From: Platanthera guangdongensis
Taxonomy: Eukaryota > Streptophyta > Magnoliopsida > Asparagales > Orchidaceae
NCBI GenBank assembly: GCA_039583875.1
Contig: CM077163.1
Coordinates: 106,339,213-106,403,212 of the forward strand
Length of the DNA: 64,000 nt
Direction: 5' to 3'
Position 1 is the stretch's first letter. Each line of letters starts with the position of its first letter. Positions 20,413 to 32,159 of this stretch are shown piece by piece. The position numbers and the translations under genes were made by a program. The notes below the pieces were generated by a model. The model was not told the DNA's origin, did no database searches, and worked only from the letters and a program-made list of their open reading frames with translations.

Positions 20413-22200
20413 TGACAATACATTTTGTAAGCCTAAATTATTATCGTTTGTTCTAGTTTATAATGTGCAAATCATGACTTGTATGCTTATTATTGATCTT
20501 TATTATATAAATATTATTGCCGCTAACATTTTCTTGTGTTTTTGCAGGTTTCCAGAAAATTGGACAAAAATGTCCTGTCACGCCACCCTGTCACGCCCTC
20601 CCTAGCCGTGACACAGGGCATGTGAGCCGATCCCAAGGAAGCCTGTTGACTAAGAAAAATATCCAAGAAAGGTGCCTATCACGCCCCCCTGACACGCCAT
20701 CCCAGGGCGTGTCACCGAGCATGCCATGGGGCTTGTTGCCCCCTGCACGAAGTCTGCCGCCGCATTAAATGCAACTCCCGTCGCCACACATCAACAGTAC
20801 TGTCACGCCCCCACTACACGGCCGTGACCACGGGCTTGACCCGCAATTTCCGTCTTTTGATGTCTTTCCGACCAGCGATTGAAGATTGACGCGCCTGTCA
20901 CGCTCCTAGTCACGGGCGTGACCATGGGCGTGACCACCGATGTAAACATCATTTCAACAATTCCATCAAATCTCTGCGCCCGAATTATTTGACGTGCCTG
21001 TCACGCCCCCAGTCACGGCCGTGACATGGGTCGTGACCAACCCTTGAAAAACTCTATAAATTCAGACCCCCCTCTCCATTTCAGGAAGTTTTGGGCTGAG
21101 AGGGGGAGGTGCTGCCCCTTTGTTTCTTATTCTTTTTCATGTTTTTTCTCTTCTTCTCTCTCCCTTTCTCTTTTTAGTTTAGTTCAATTCTAATTTAGTT
21201 TTAGCTTTTGTAATAGCCTTTATAAATGCTTTAGTTGCTAATGATAGGGCCAGAATAGGATTTTCAATTCCATGCACTTGTAATCTTTTTATTTCCATGT
21301 TGTAAGCTCTCTTTAATATTAATATAAAAGTGCCTTTTTTTCTTCTCTTTAGTACTTGTGTTATTTATGCTTTATTACTCACCCCCCCCCCCCCCCCCGT
21401 CCACCTCACCATGATTAACTAATCCTCCTTGTACTCGATCTTGATGATCCGAGGTTCAAGTGATTAAGTTATGATGTTTTGAATTACCTTTTCTTTTTAG
21501 GGTTTTTGCATTGAATTACTCTTGATTTATCATGGGTTGGAGATATATCATCGATATATATTCTCCACCTTTGCTTTCATTCCTGGCTAGCTGAGAGGCC
21601 GATGGTTTGAAGTGAGCACTCAAGAGTAAAGGGAGTTGTACGCACCCCTCGAGAATGGCAGACATCCAAATCTCCCAGATTGGAGTAAAATCCAATAGTT
21701 GGGTTCACCGCATAAAGCAAGTTTTAGGCCTCCGATTTAGGCGAAAGTCGGTCGGACCTTCCTAAACTCAGGTGGGCATATCTTCGAGAGAAGTGCGTTC
21801 ATGCTTATGGAACCTCCACGGTCAAGGACCTTTACCCTATTAAGCATAGGTTTATTTATTGTGTTTTTAATCAACTCTTGCCGAGGTGATTCTTGATCGA
21901 GTGCATTTCTATCTCATCGTTCCAACCCTTCTAGTGTAATCATTTCTTTTATACTCTCTTCATCTTTTTATGCAAGTAGCCCTCTTCCCTATGCAATGTT
22001 TCATTTAGTGCATTTAGTTTTCTTTTAACCCTAAGTTTTCCGTCGATAAAATAATAGCGTTCGTGTGAGTAAGCTTACTCAACAGTTCCCGGATTTAAAT
22101 ACGACACTTGTGTCCCCTTACTACTGTTCGATAGGTATACTTGCCTGGTTGGATTGCTAGTTTGGCTGCTCGCTTTTCGTAAGTGTTGGCCGGGCCACCA
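20413..22200 (+). repeat. 3' LTR of the Athila element
   Basis: Starts TGACAATACA just after the PPT. It has a palindromic array (20577-21046), a TATA box (CTATAAATTC, 21054-21063), a poly-C run at about 21381-21398, and ends near GGGCCACCA at about 22197-22200, where unrelated Sirevirus-like sequence begins. With no 5' partner the end is placed by the change of content and is accurate to a few bases. Confidence 0.75.
20577..21046. repeat. Palindromic array (GTCACG/CGTGAC) upstream of the Athila TATA box
   Basis: Repeated CTGTCACGCCCC and GGGCGTGACC motifs in an otherwise AT-rich LTR, including the perfect 14-bp palindrome GTCACGGCCGTGAC at 21012-21025. The last motif ends about 15 bp before the TATA box at 21054. 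Confidence 0.85.
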
Positions 22201-22211
22201 GAAATTATGGA

Positions 22212-24955
22212 ATGGTATTCATAGCAACCTTTCCAGATCAAACCTCCATCTCTGGATCAATTTCTGGACACCAGGATTCTCTTACCCCTCCTACTCTAAC
22301 TGAAATTTTTGGGTTTATCAATGGGGAAGATGATATTGAATTGTCTAGCACAGAGTTTTATGATATGCTAGTTATAATGGGTGACTCCCACAGAAACCCT
22401 AACAATCTGCCGAAGAAGAACTTGTCTGCTGAATATAAGTTCTTAGATGATGTAGTTGGTAAGGTAATCTTGGGCAAACACTATGCCCATGACTACATAA
22501 CCGGGCACCAATTCCTTCTGATGTGTGCCCTGGTTAATCATAAATCAGTGAACTTGGGAGAAATTATGTTTGATTTGATTAATAAGAAAATTAGTAAGAA
22601 GGATGTCAGTTTTTACAGAGTTCTGGGACTCTTCTTACAGGTAAAGGTTCCAGAATTATTAGTCTCCCAGACTATCTTCATAAATGCCTCTAAGAGGCTT
22701 ACCTTTGCCCTCTTTGGCAGATGGGAGAGGGTTATTACCAAGCCTTCCACAGCTTCATCTTCCAGGATAGCTTCACAGGACACTAGGGCTGCAATAGCCA
22801 CTTCACCAACCTCTGAAGAAGCTCCTGCTCCTCATATTCCCTCTCCTCATCCTTCATCTCCATATAATCCTCATATTTCCTTCATCAACTCCCCTCCATC
22901 TCCACATCATCCTCATATTTCCTTCATCAAATCCCCTCCATTTCCACATCATCTAATATTTCCTTCATCAACTCCCCTTGTTGATGTTTCTACACTTCAC
23001 CAACCCTCTACTTCCATCCCTTCTGTCTTACCATCCAGACCACCCTCACCAATCTATATTCCTGAGGAAACACCATCTCCACCTCCTCAATCACCTTTAC
23101 CATCACAAATTGATGATACACCATATGTACATCCACTACTGTCATCTCTCAATTTTGATCTATTATCATCACTATCTCCAAAACCATCTCCACAACATTC
23201 CCCTATTCAGGAAGATACTGCCCTCCCTGATATCTCAACAACCAACATTCCATCCAACATTCCAACACCATCCATTCCACAAGCATTCACTATTTGTCCA
23301 ACCTGCTCCATTCCATCTTCTACGATATCGACAAGCATTCTTGAGCTTATTACCCCTACACTCAAGACACTTATAGCTGAGGCCATTGCTTCACTTGCTG
23401 CTTCCATCACAACACTCTCTTCACAGCTTGCTTCTTTCTCCACTGTCCCTTCTTCTGGGGGCCTGGGTTCAGGACTCTCTGAATCCAGGCAGGGGGAGAT
23501 ATTCAATGAAGAAGCTCCAGTAATTCTTCAAGAATGTCCAGCAGCAACTCCAACAACTCAAGTCCAGCAGCAGTATTAATTCTAATAAAAGAGGATACAA
23601 AAATGATTCCAGTCTATACAGAAGAAGTAGCACCAGATTTTTCCATTTCAGAAATAATCACTGTTGGTGATTTTATTCTAAATCCCACAGTTATCTTCCC
23701 TCATTACTTTATTCTTTTGATATAATTTCTAATAGAAATCTTCCAGTTTTTGATACTTATTCTAAAGAAATAGTCAGTTATAAATCACCAATAAGTCCTG
23801 AATTATTAGAACAACTAAGGACTACGTTTGTAGTTAAAGAGAATACTGTAGAGCAAATAACTACTCTAGAGCCAAAGGCTCTCTCCTCCAACATTTGGCT
23901 GGGATGAATCCCCCATGCCCAATCTGGATGATTTCATGTTTCAGGATATAGATACCGAAATTATAGAGCCAAAAGTTCAAGTACAGTCGCAGGCTGAGGA
24001 AGAAATTATTGCTGAACAGCCATAGGCTGAGATAATAGATATAAACATACAGCGACGGGTTTATCCTATACTTTCTTAGGCAATGCTTAAACAGATTAAT
24101 GCTCTTTATGATAATCATGCAGATGAATCTAATGATGATGATGAAGAGTCCGATGATGCAGAAGATTCCAGTTCTAAAAAAAGAAAACTCAAGAAGAAGC
24201 TTCCACCCACGGCTGCACCTAAACCTTGTCCTACTACTGATACACCCTACTATATTCTGCACCACATTACTCTCACTCTTGATACTCCTCACTGTATGAG
24301 ATATTCAAATAATGAGATGAAAGCAAGGAAGAAGAGTAGGAGATACTCTCCACCTCCATAATTCAGGAGAGGTCCTCTTCCTCCTCCTATAACAGGATCA
24401 GCAGGAAATATTTATCAACTACAAAGGTCTACATCTTCTCATTCTACCAGATCATCTTACAGCAGCAGCAGATAACAGTACAACTCCCAGGGCAGTAAAA
24501 AACAACATAAGAAGCAAAGCAGTGAGCAACAGATATCTGAAGAAAGTCAAAAAGAAAAATCAAGTCTAGAGAGACCTCCCTCTCCAACATATGATCTAGA
24601 GGTGGACCCTAATTCTAGAATGGCCAAGTTTAATGAGTTGATTACTCTATCTCAGATAAGAAAGGCCAGGAAAGAAGGAAAAGATACCTCTCAATTTTTT
24701 ACCACGGCATCTTAAAGTAAGAAGGAATTGGAAAAATATTATGTAAAAAATCTTTTCAATGTTGATACTTATATGAATTTTCATCCAGAAGTTATAGTGC
24801 CTAGAGCTGCATCAGTAAAGATTCTGGGTGTTGAAGACATGAAGATGACTCAGAGAGAAGCAGAGTATCCCAAAAGAAAGATGATTTTCACAAAACCTAC
24901 TCCTTCTTCAGATTCTTCAAAGAAAAGTCATAACTTTCCGATTTTGCATTTTTGA
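22212..24955 (+). pseudogene. Extra ORF with plant transposon-protein-like domain (copy 1)
   Basis: A 455-residue open frame (to 23579), then a broken continuation to 24955. The N-terminal 170 residues (LTEIFGFINGEDDIE.., ..YAHDYITGHQFLLMCALVNH, VPELLVSQTIFINASKRL) have the pattern of the domain often labelled 'putative plant transposon protein'; I recognise this by pattern only. A long Pro/Ser/His-rich linker follows (about residues 185-330), then an acidic cluster (24121-24170), basic and Arg/Ser-rich segments, and a C-terminal region with FNVDTYMNFHPEVIVPRAAS. The same architecture recurs in copy 2 (40581-51164). No membrane segment or retroviral envelope signature is apparent. Function unknown. 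Confidence 0.7.
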
Positions 24956-25092
24956 ACTTTATTAATGATTGTATATATTCACAAGGCACAACTGTTCATA
25001 TCTGATAAATGTTTTATAATTCTGTCAGATATTTTTTGCTTTTTGATTTTGATTATTTTTTTTATAGTGACCTCACCCAAATAGGTGGAGAT

Positions 25093-26701
25093 TATTGGAA
25101 CCCTACTTGTGATTTGGGATAGGTTCACTATTAGGATTGATGACCCACCATGTATAGTCTATGGTCACATGTTAGTTTCAGGGTTATGGTTAATTACATA
25201 TGGTTAGATTACTTAAACCTACCTTCAGAAGACTTCAGAGACACAAGACTTAAGATATAAGGTAGTTTTGAACACAATAGTTAGTCGTTCGATAATAGCT
25301 GAACTCAGCTCGATGATCCTAGATCGATGAACTCAGAGTTCCTTCTCTGGGTTTAGCTCGATGAAAGTCCAGCAGAACTCGAGGCACTGTGAGCTTATAT
25401 CAGAATCTCAGCTCGACGAAGTACACTCTCAGCTCGACGAACTTGGAGCTCAGATTGATAAGTATATTTTCTGTTCGACGATCTTGGAGCTCAGCTCGAC
25501 AATGTACAATATCAGCTCGACGAACATGGAGCTCAGGTCGACGAAAACTTTACTGAGTTCGACTTACTCCATCCATGTTCTGCTCGACTAAAAATCTCTG
25601 CAGTTTCTCAGATCGACTAAAGCATTTTAATTACAAAATATTAAGATAGTAATACTCTGATAATTAATGATTAATATTCTAAAGAATATAGACGTTTCTT
25701 GGCAGCATTAATTATTGATTTCACAGAGTTATTACTCTACCATATTTAATGACACAGTTCGGGAAATACATTGAAGACAAAAACATACATTCCAATTCCC
25801 AGAAAATATGCACAGGACTTCAAGGAATTTGAAAATCAAAACAACAATAAATATAAAAAAGAATTTTTCAAAAGATTGCCAGATATAATTATCAATTAGG
25901 AGAAGAAGAAAGAGAACATCTGCCACCAGAGAACAAAAAACAAAGACAGAGAACTTCTTGTTCATCATTCTTCTCTTCAAGTATTTTCTTCCAGCAACAC
26001 AATATTCAATCTGAGACCAAAAGCTCAATATCTCAGAGACATTTACTGTAAGAAGAAGTGTTCAACTTTGAAGGCCTACACCCTGAAGCAAAGTTTGCCT
26101 TCGGATTAGATTTCTATAACTCAGGGGGAGCTTTGACAAAATCAACAAATCCACTAGTCTTCTAAGAGAAAAGAGAGAGAGAAGACACTATCAATATTAT
26201 TTTCTTTCACTATATACAGGGTTATAACTCCCTTAAAAATTTAAACCTTTGGTTTCTCAAGTCTCCTGATCAAAAGACTTGGTTTGGTTTTTGGGCACCT
26301 GATCAAAAGCTCAAGCGGTTGCTAGATCTCTCTTAGAAAATAGATCATGTGGTGACAGGGTACCTAATAAAAAACCTGTGGTGACAGGGCACCTAAACAA
26401 AAACCTATGGTGGCAGGGCACCTGATCAAAAACCTATAGTGGATTCCTACTAGGGTGGTAGAAGAGTGGATGTACCCATGTTTATTGGGGAACCACTATA
26501 AATTTTCTTATGTCGTCTGGTTGTGATCTACTTTTTATTTGTTGTACTGTGAAATTTCTTTTCTTGTATATATATAAGTATCACTTATTTTAATCTACTG
26601 TAAAAATAACTTAAAGTTTTTAAAATACTCTATTCATCCCGCCCTCTAGAGTTAGTTAGATCAATCACTCACTTTCATTAGTATATGAGGCATCACTTTC
26701 A
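25093..26701 (+). repeat. 3' LTR of the Sirevirus-like remnant
   Basis: Begins TATTGGAACC (TGTTGGA in the related LTRs, so the TG end is mutated) right after the PPT. It has a TCGACGA motif array (25288-25620), a TATA box near 25851-25860, an 'ACCTGATCAAAA' repeat block (26280-26440), and ends with TTTCA followed by a degraded PBS-like stretch and a second TTTCA at 26701, as in the related LTRs. Confidence 0.82.
25288..25620. repeat. TCGACGA motif array in LTR
   Basis: About a dozen copies of GAACTCAGCTCGACGA and variants, in the same place relative to the LTR start as the arrays at 30640-30950 and 51530-51830. Confidence 0.85.
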
Positions 26702-26999
26702 TACACCTGTAATAATCTTTCTAAGGCCATAACTAGAAAGAAAAGTGTACTTGTTGTTCAAAATCACAGATGGCCTGAATTTGCAGAAAACATAATAAAT
26801 GGCAAATAAACTAGGAAAAATGTTATCCTCTGGATTTAGCCTTAAAATATCATGATAGACCCCCAGTAATAATCTTAGGTCATTTGCATGAATAATTAGA
26901 GGGGTCACCATGCATGCACACCATCTAGCTCATTAGGTCTGCACATAATAAAACTATAGAAGTAAGGTAACATGTAGGCCTTTTGATGGCGACATTGCT
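26702..26999. other. AT-rich stretch, nothing recognised
   Basis: No gene, LTR end or known repeat recognised. It may be the flank of the Sirevirus-like remnant. Confidence 0.5.
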
Positions 27000-29059
27000 G
27001 ATGTGGCCATTGATCCCCGACATAGAGATTTCATTGATTGGGACGAATGTTGCCGCTAGCTCGAGGGTGGGATTCTACCACGACGTTCTTCGCCAATGCC
27101 GCCACCGCTACACGTTTTGCTCGAAGTCCGCCGTCACCATCACCGCCGTCACCAACAAATAAAAATATATAATTATAAAGTTAAATATTTATAATTATAT
27201 TTTGTTTAGCAATTTTATTTTTAAAGCATTTTATTTTAAGTGTTTATTTAATTTCATGTATGATGGGGGACTATAACCATCAAGGGTGTTTTTTATTTCA
27301 TGCATTTATTACTTTATTTGTTTTGTCATCTGTATGATGGGTGCATATAACCATCATGTGTTTATTTTATTTGAATGGAGGATATTAAGTGTTGTAGCCT
27401 ATATATAGGTCATGTGTTGAAGGATTTTGCAACTTGAATTAGAAATTGAAACCCTACGAAATTCTATTGAAAATTCATTTCCCCCCAAGGAAAATTTCGG
27501 CTATCTCTTTCCTCCCCTCCTTTCTCCTTTCTTGGCCACTGACCACCTCCCTCCCCCATTCTATTTTCTCAGCCTCCTCCTCTCCTCCTCCTCCCTCCTC
27601 AAGTTCACCACCAAATAACACAACATCTTCCCTTACTCGCCCTGTCTCGGCCACCCTCTTTCCACAGCAACCCGAGCAGCCCTCTCCCCTAGCCACCGAC
27701 CACCACAACCCATCTAGGGGTCGGCCAACTCCTAGACGCCACTCTCTCCCTCCCCTTCAATATTCTGGCCACCCACTTCCACCAACAACCCGAGCCTACT
27801 CCTCCCTTCCTCACTAAAACCGACCATCACCCACTCCCTCTCCTTTTTTCTTTCCTAAAGAATTTGGCCACCACCTTGATAATATTATCCCCGCCACTTT
27901 TCTCTCTCCACTAAAATAATTTTTTGGCTTTCAAGGTTTCTCCCTCTCCTAGGGTTTCTTGCAAAGGAGAATGGCTTTTGTTTCATCGTTCGGTGCGGAT
28001 CCATGGATTTTGCGTGGAAATAGAATCAACCACCGTCGTGAGTGCTTCCTCCACTCATTATTGTTGTCGGATTTCTTGGGATTAGGTAACGATTTCTAAA
28101 CCTCTCTAGTGAGATTTCTTCTATAATATTTGTGAGATTTGGTGGATTTAGAAGGCTAGTAATTAGTCCTGATTTATATTGAAATTATTTTCTTAATTAA
28201 AATTAGACTTTTAAGCTTGTTTCTTCTTAATATCTTTGTATAAATCGGATCGGGTAGATCTCGTGAATGCTAGTAGAAATCAGATTCATTATCCTTGATT
28301 TTCCCTTGAGTTCATGCGATTTGGCCTACCTCGTTTTAAATTAATTTGGGATTTAATTTCGATTTTTGTTTAAATCGCTATTTTAGCTAGGATCCTCTCG
28401 TGTTAGTTTTGTGAATAGTTGCGGATAGATTTAATTTGAATTGCTAATTGTCCGGATCGGGTACGTCTTATTTTCTTGAGCGAACATTGTCATATAGCCC
28501 TTGTTCAATCTATTAAAGTGGTTGCGTCCCTTTGATTTGTGTATTGTTAAATTGGTTGAATTATTGATTGAAATTTTGAGAGATCTCGTACGCTACGAAT
28601 CTATTTTAATTTGGGAACCCAATAGTGCATAGTTTAATCCGTCGGACCCATTGGCCTGCATCAATTTATTATCAGAGGGAGGTTACATCAATTTCCTAAT
28701 TGGCACCCTCCTCCGTTTTTAGGACGTCGACACGCACTTGTCTTGCACGTTTATTTTTAAAAAATTACAAAAACAATTTCTACTGGTCTTCCAATAGCGG
28801 CCAAATTTTTTATTTTTCTGTAAAACAATTCGAATAAAATTTTATTTAATAAGCTCCTATTTTTTTCAGAAAGAAAATCAAAATTACTTGTTTATTGCCT
28901 AAGTTAGTTAGCGGGAACAAATCCATTTGCTATAACTTTTTTGGGTCAGAATAAATTTTCATTGTATGCACACAAGATTCGAGTAGGTTTTTCTGTCCCG
29001 TCACCACAAAAATGGCCTATGACATTAACGTTTCATGATTAAAATATTCTGGATCCATG

Positions 29060-29612
29060 TCGAATGTTAGGAAACCAGCTCATTCACCTATAATGGATGA
29101 GATTAGGGACTTGCTTAGGTAACTAATGGCTAACCAAGCGACCCCACCATCCCCGAGGCAACCCCACCATCATCAGGATCGTCGCCCTGAGCGAGAGGTT
29201 GACGTATCTAGGTCGTCTAAGAGTGTTGCACCCACCTACGATGGGTTGGGAGGTCCTTAGATCTTTCTTAATTGGGTTGTTGGGATAGAATGTTATTTCG
29301 AGTGTCTTTGTCTATGGGAGCTCCAGAAGGTCCAAGTAGCGAGCAAGCAGTTAGTGGGTCGAGCCCATACCTTCTGGTTCAACGAGGAATGACGTATTGG
29401 GTCCCCGATATTTTGTCCGCTCATGAAGAGCCTCCTCACTGATCAGTACGCTCTCGCGTGGATGTTCGATGAAGAGGCTACATTATGTTAGGGAACTAGA
29501 CCCATATCTGACCAAAGGAGTGTCATATTCCCTCAGGATAGACCCTTTCCCCAGGTTGGTAGACCTACCCATAGCATAGTTGCACCCACATATGGAGGAA
29601 AGGAAAAGGTGA
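29060..29612 (+). pseudogene. Gypsy-type gag remnant
   Basis: Broken frames contain SKSVAPTYDGLGGP, then FLNWVVGIECYFEC, LQKVQVASKQLVGRAHTFWF and LMKSLLTDQYALAWMFDEEA. This is the pattern of plant gypsy capsid (W..R.E.YFEW ... KV..A...L.G.A..WW). Several stops interrupt it (for example near 29260 and 29388). No zinc knuckle is seen. Confidence 0.6.
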
Positions 29613-30439
29613 TGTCCCCTATCGTGAGTTCTATACAAGTGACTGTTAGGACTGCCATGAGCCCGCAAGGTGAGAGTAGTCCTATCTGTAGGAGCAGACA
29701 GACAATTACGACATGTGAGTCTAGTGGCATATCTGATATTGGTTCTATTATGTATCCTATTTCGAATACACCTGTAGTCCCTTTTGAGTCTCCCCCTGAG
29801 CTGTCTGATCAAATCGTTGACTCTCCTGATGAGTATGAGGCAGTGTGTAGGACTGAGCCCTCCATTGAGGGCGAGGCCTATTTAACTGATGATTTTAGTG
29901 ATGATGAGGAGCTTGGATATCTTAGTGATCTGGATGAGAATTTCTCCTCTGAGGAATCACCCATGGGTTCTCCCACTTCAATTCTACTTTATTTTTGAGC
30001 TGTCTCCCTTGATTGTCAAGGAGTCTTCTCATGACCCTGAGTTGGAAGACATTTCGGCTGAGTTGGTAGAGTCACCTTGCGATGAAAGTTTACCCAAAAG
30101 TAATTTTGGAGATGACTTGTTAGGACACGATCTGGTTCCATCTAGTCTAAGACATTTTGAGGTGTCCCTTTATTTAGCTTTCTCTTTGGACTTATCTAGT
30201 CGGTTATGTTTGAGTGAATTATTAGTTGACGTGTTTAGTCTTTCCACCACCGTCCGTAGATCTTACTATGCTTTTCCGGGGATAGACCGTTCATCAGATA
30301 GCACAACATTGGGAAAAACCTCGCTTAGGACCGCTTGTGATTCCTTCATTATTTTGTCGCTGGATGTGGGGTCTCCTAAACATACTTATATACCACACCC
30401 AGTTACACGCATTTACCCACCACCTTTTGATGACCCTCT
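29609..30439 (+). pseudogene. Acidic Ser/Pro/Glu-rich ORF fragments, unrecognised
   Basis: Two overlapping open frames in different phases (29609-29998, and 29889 up to the insertion at 30440). They are rich in Ser, Glu, Asp and Pro, for example LTDDFSDDEELGYLSDLDEN. They follow the gag remnant and are cut by the LTR at 30440. I recognise no family; they may be the linker after gag in the same old element. Confidence 0.4.
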
Positions 30440-32058
30440 TGTTGGATCCGTAGTTTGGATTTGGTCTAGGTTCACTAATTAGGATGAATTTGACCCATAT
30501 TGTATAGCCAAGGTCAGTCTTTGAGTCCTAGAGTTTAGGCTAGTCATTAGATTCAACCTTCTTGGACCAGCCAACAGAAGACTTCAGGAGACTCAAGGCT
30601 TAGAAGAATTCAGACTTCAAATTTTCAGTTCGAAATTCTTCGAAGTCAGCTCGACGATCGTCGATCGCCAATCGACGAACTCAGAAATAATTCTCTTAGT
30701 TGAGCTCGACGATATTTGAGCTCAGGTCGACGAATTCTGGAATTCAACTTCAACAGTTTATGTTCTCTGAACTCAGCTCGATGAAGGCAGATTCTCTGCT
30801 CGACGAACTTGGACCGCAGAATTGGCAAGCTATTTCCAGAATGCAGTTCGCTGAGTGCAGGTCGACGAATAGGATTTCTCAGCTCGACGAACTTGGATCT
30901 CTATTCAACAAAATATGTTCAGAGTTTGACGATTTCTATCCAGTGCCAGACTTAGAGTTTTTCCCTCTTTTCTGTCCTTATTCCATATATTATTTAGCAG
31001 TTATTTCCTGGGTAATTAATGCACATATTCTCTTGAATATAGCCATTATTGACAACATTAATTATGGTCTTCATCAGGGTTAATTACTTCCTTAATTTAT
31101 TGGGACAGTTGGGGAAACTCATTAATGACAATATTCTCCAGCCACTTTTCATTCTCCAGGCAATCAGCGTTCAATGCTTGGATTTCAAAAATTCAAAGGA
31201 GAATTCGACACCGAATATAAAAGAGATTTTTCTTTTTTCAGTCGACCAGAAGTAACAGCAGCAATACAGAGAACATCAAACAAGCAAGCAAGAAAATCTC
31301 TGTGCAGAAAACAACATGTTTTCTCCTTGTGCTTACTGAAGACTGAAAAAGAACAATAAACAGATTTCAAGAGTTTTCTTCAACTTCAACTCCAGGAATA
31401 TTCAAGGACAACAAAATCTGAATCAGTCAGAAGATTCCTGGATCATTTCAAGACAAGGCAGAAGACCTATACCCTGAGCAAGGCTGCAAGTGATTTTGGA
31501 AGGAGCCTTTGACAACAGAAATCCACTAGTCTTCTCTGTTGTATAGAGAAAAGAGAAGACAACATCACCTCTCTCACCTCCTATATAAAGGGTTTATTAA
31601 CTCCATTCAAAAGTTTATTCTTGGTTTTTGGGCACATGATCAAAAGCTCAAAGGGTTGTGAGATCTTTGTAGAAATAGATCTTGTGGTGGTAGTCACCTG
31701 ATCAAAAACCTGCTAGTGGATTCCTACCAGGGTGGTAGAAGAGTGGATGTATCGAGTTTGGGAAACCACTATAAAATTCTTGTGTCATCTGGTTGCCTAT
31801 TTTCTTTTGTTCTTGCTTTGATGTGATAGACTAGTTTGCTGTGATAGACTAGTTTGCTATGATAAATTAGCTTTGCTTTGATAGTGTAGCTTAGTTTATA
31901 TTTCCTGTTATACTATTATAGTATCACCTATTTTATTACTCTGATATAAATCAAAACAGCTAGAAATTTTAATTACTCTATTCACCCCCCCCCCCTCTAG
32001 AGTAAATCAGGTCTATCCCCTTCTTTCAATTGGTATCAGAGGTATACCATATATTTCA
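30440..32058 (+). repeat. 5' LTR of the Sirevirus-like element
   Basis: TGTTGGATCC start at 30440, motif array 30640-30950, TATA box 31214-31222 (ATATAAAAG), poly-C run near 31984-31995, then TTTCA at 32028. The homology with the 3' LTR continues 30 bases further, through a PBS-like TTGGTATCAGAGG, to a second TTTCA at 32058. The extended end also gives the better target-site match. Confidence 0.85.
30640..30950. repeat. TCGACGA motif array in 5' LTR
   Basis: Repeated GCTCGACGA, GGTCGACGA and GATCGTCGATCG motifs spaced about 20-60 bp, about 265 bp upstream of the TATA box. The same arrangement is found at 51530-51830. Confidence 0.85.
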
Positions 32059-32059
32059 A

Positions 32060-32074
32060 TTGGTATCAGAGGGG
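32060..32074 (+). other. Primer-binding site (tRNA-iMet type)
   Basis: TTGGTATCAGAGGGG directly after the extended LTR end at 32058. A second, nearly identical TTGGTATCAGAGG lies 30 bases upstream inside the LTR end. Confidence 0.8.
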
Positions 32075-32159
32075 TGTTCCTTCGGTTGTACAAGCTAATA
32101 CTTGAACCAAAAGACCCTTGATAGATCTGATTTCTGGTTCCTTAGTTTTTCTATTTAGT

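Larger units (their letters stand above)
13930..22200 (+). mobile_element. Athila-type Ty3/gypsy retrotransposon, 5' truncated
   Basis: Plus-strand order: gag C-terminal half, protease, RT, RNase H, integrase, a long AT-rich 3' region, PPT and 3' LTR. No 5' LTR, PBS or gag N-terminus is present; the 5' end is replaced at about 13930-13945 by GC-rich sequence. Athila identity rests on gag motifs (NHPNFSWS, SLENQVGQLAKINSERP), the DLGA protease variant, FMDDFSVFG in RT, and PPT-like sequences both after pol and before the LTR. Many stops and frameshifts mark it as old. Confidence 0.85.
22201..26701 (+). mobile_element. Sirevirus-like copia, 3' remnant (extra ORF, PPT, LTR)
   Basis: Contains the extra ORF found downstream of pol in the related element at 30440-61195, a PPT (25079-25092, AAATAGGTGGAGAT) and a full-length LTR (25093-26701). 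The 5' LTR, gag and pol are missing. Its left end meets the Athila 3' LTR at 22200, and comparison with the other copy shows that roughly the first 75 codons of the extra ORF are lost. Confidence 0.8.
27000..30439 (+). mobile_element. Old gypsy-type leader and gag remnant (left flank of the 30.7-kb insertion)
   Basis: It has a TATA box (CTATATATAGG, 27400-27410), a pyrimidine-rich transcribed leader (27470-27980), a PBS-like TTATCAGAGGGAGG near 28668-28681 (first bases degraded) and a gag-like region from about 29060. The LTR ends cannot be fixed. No RT or integrase is visible before the Sirevirus-like element inserts at 30440. The sequence resumes at 61196 after that insertion. Confidence 0.5.

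Noticed and set aside
23207..23506. Minus-strand open frame opposite the extra ORF
   Set aside because: Shadow of the coding strand; no features of its own.
27446..27817. Ser/Pro-rich open frame of 123 codons
   Set aside because: It lies in a pyrimidine-rich transcribed leader downstream of a TATA box; composition explains the open frame.
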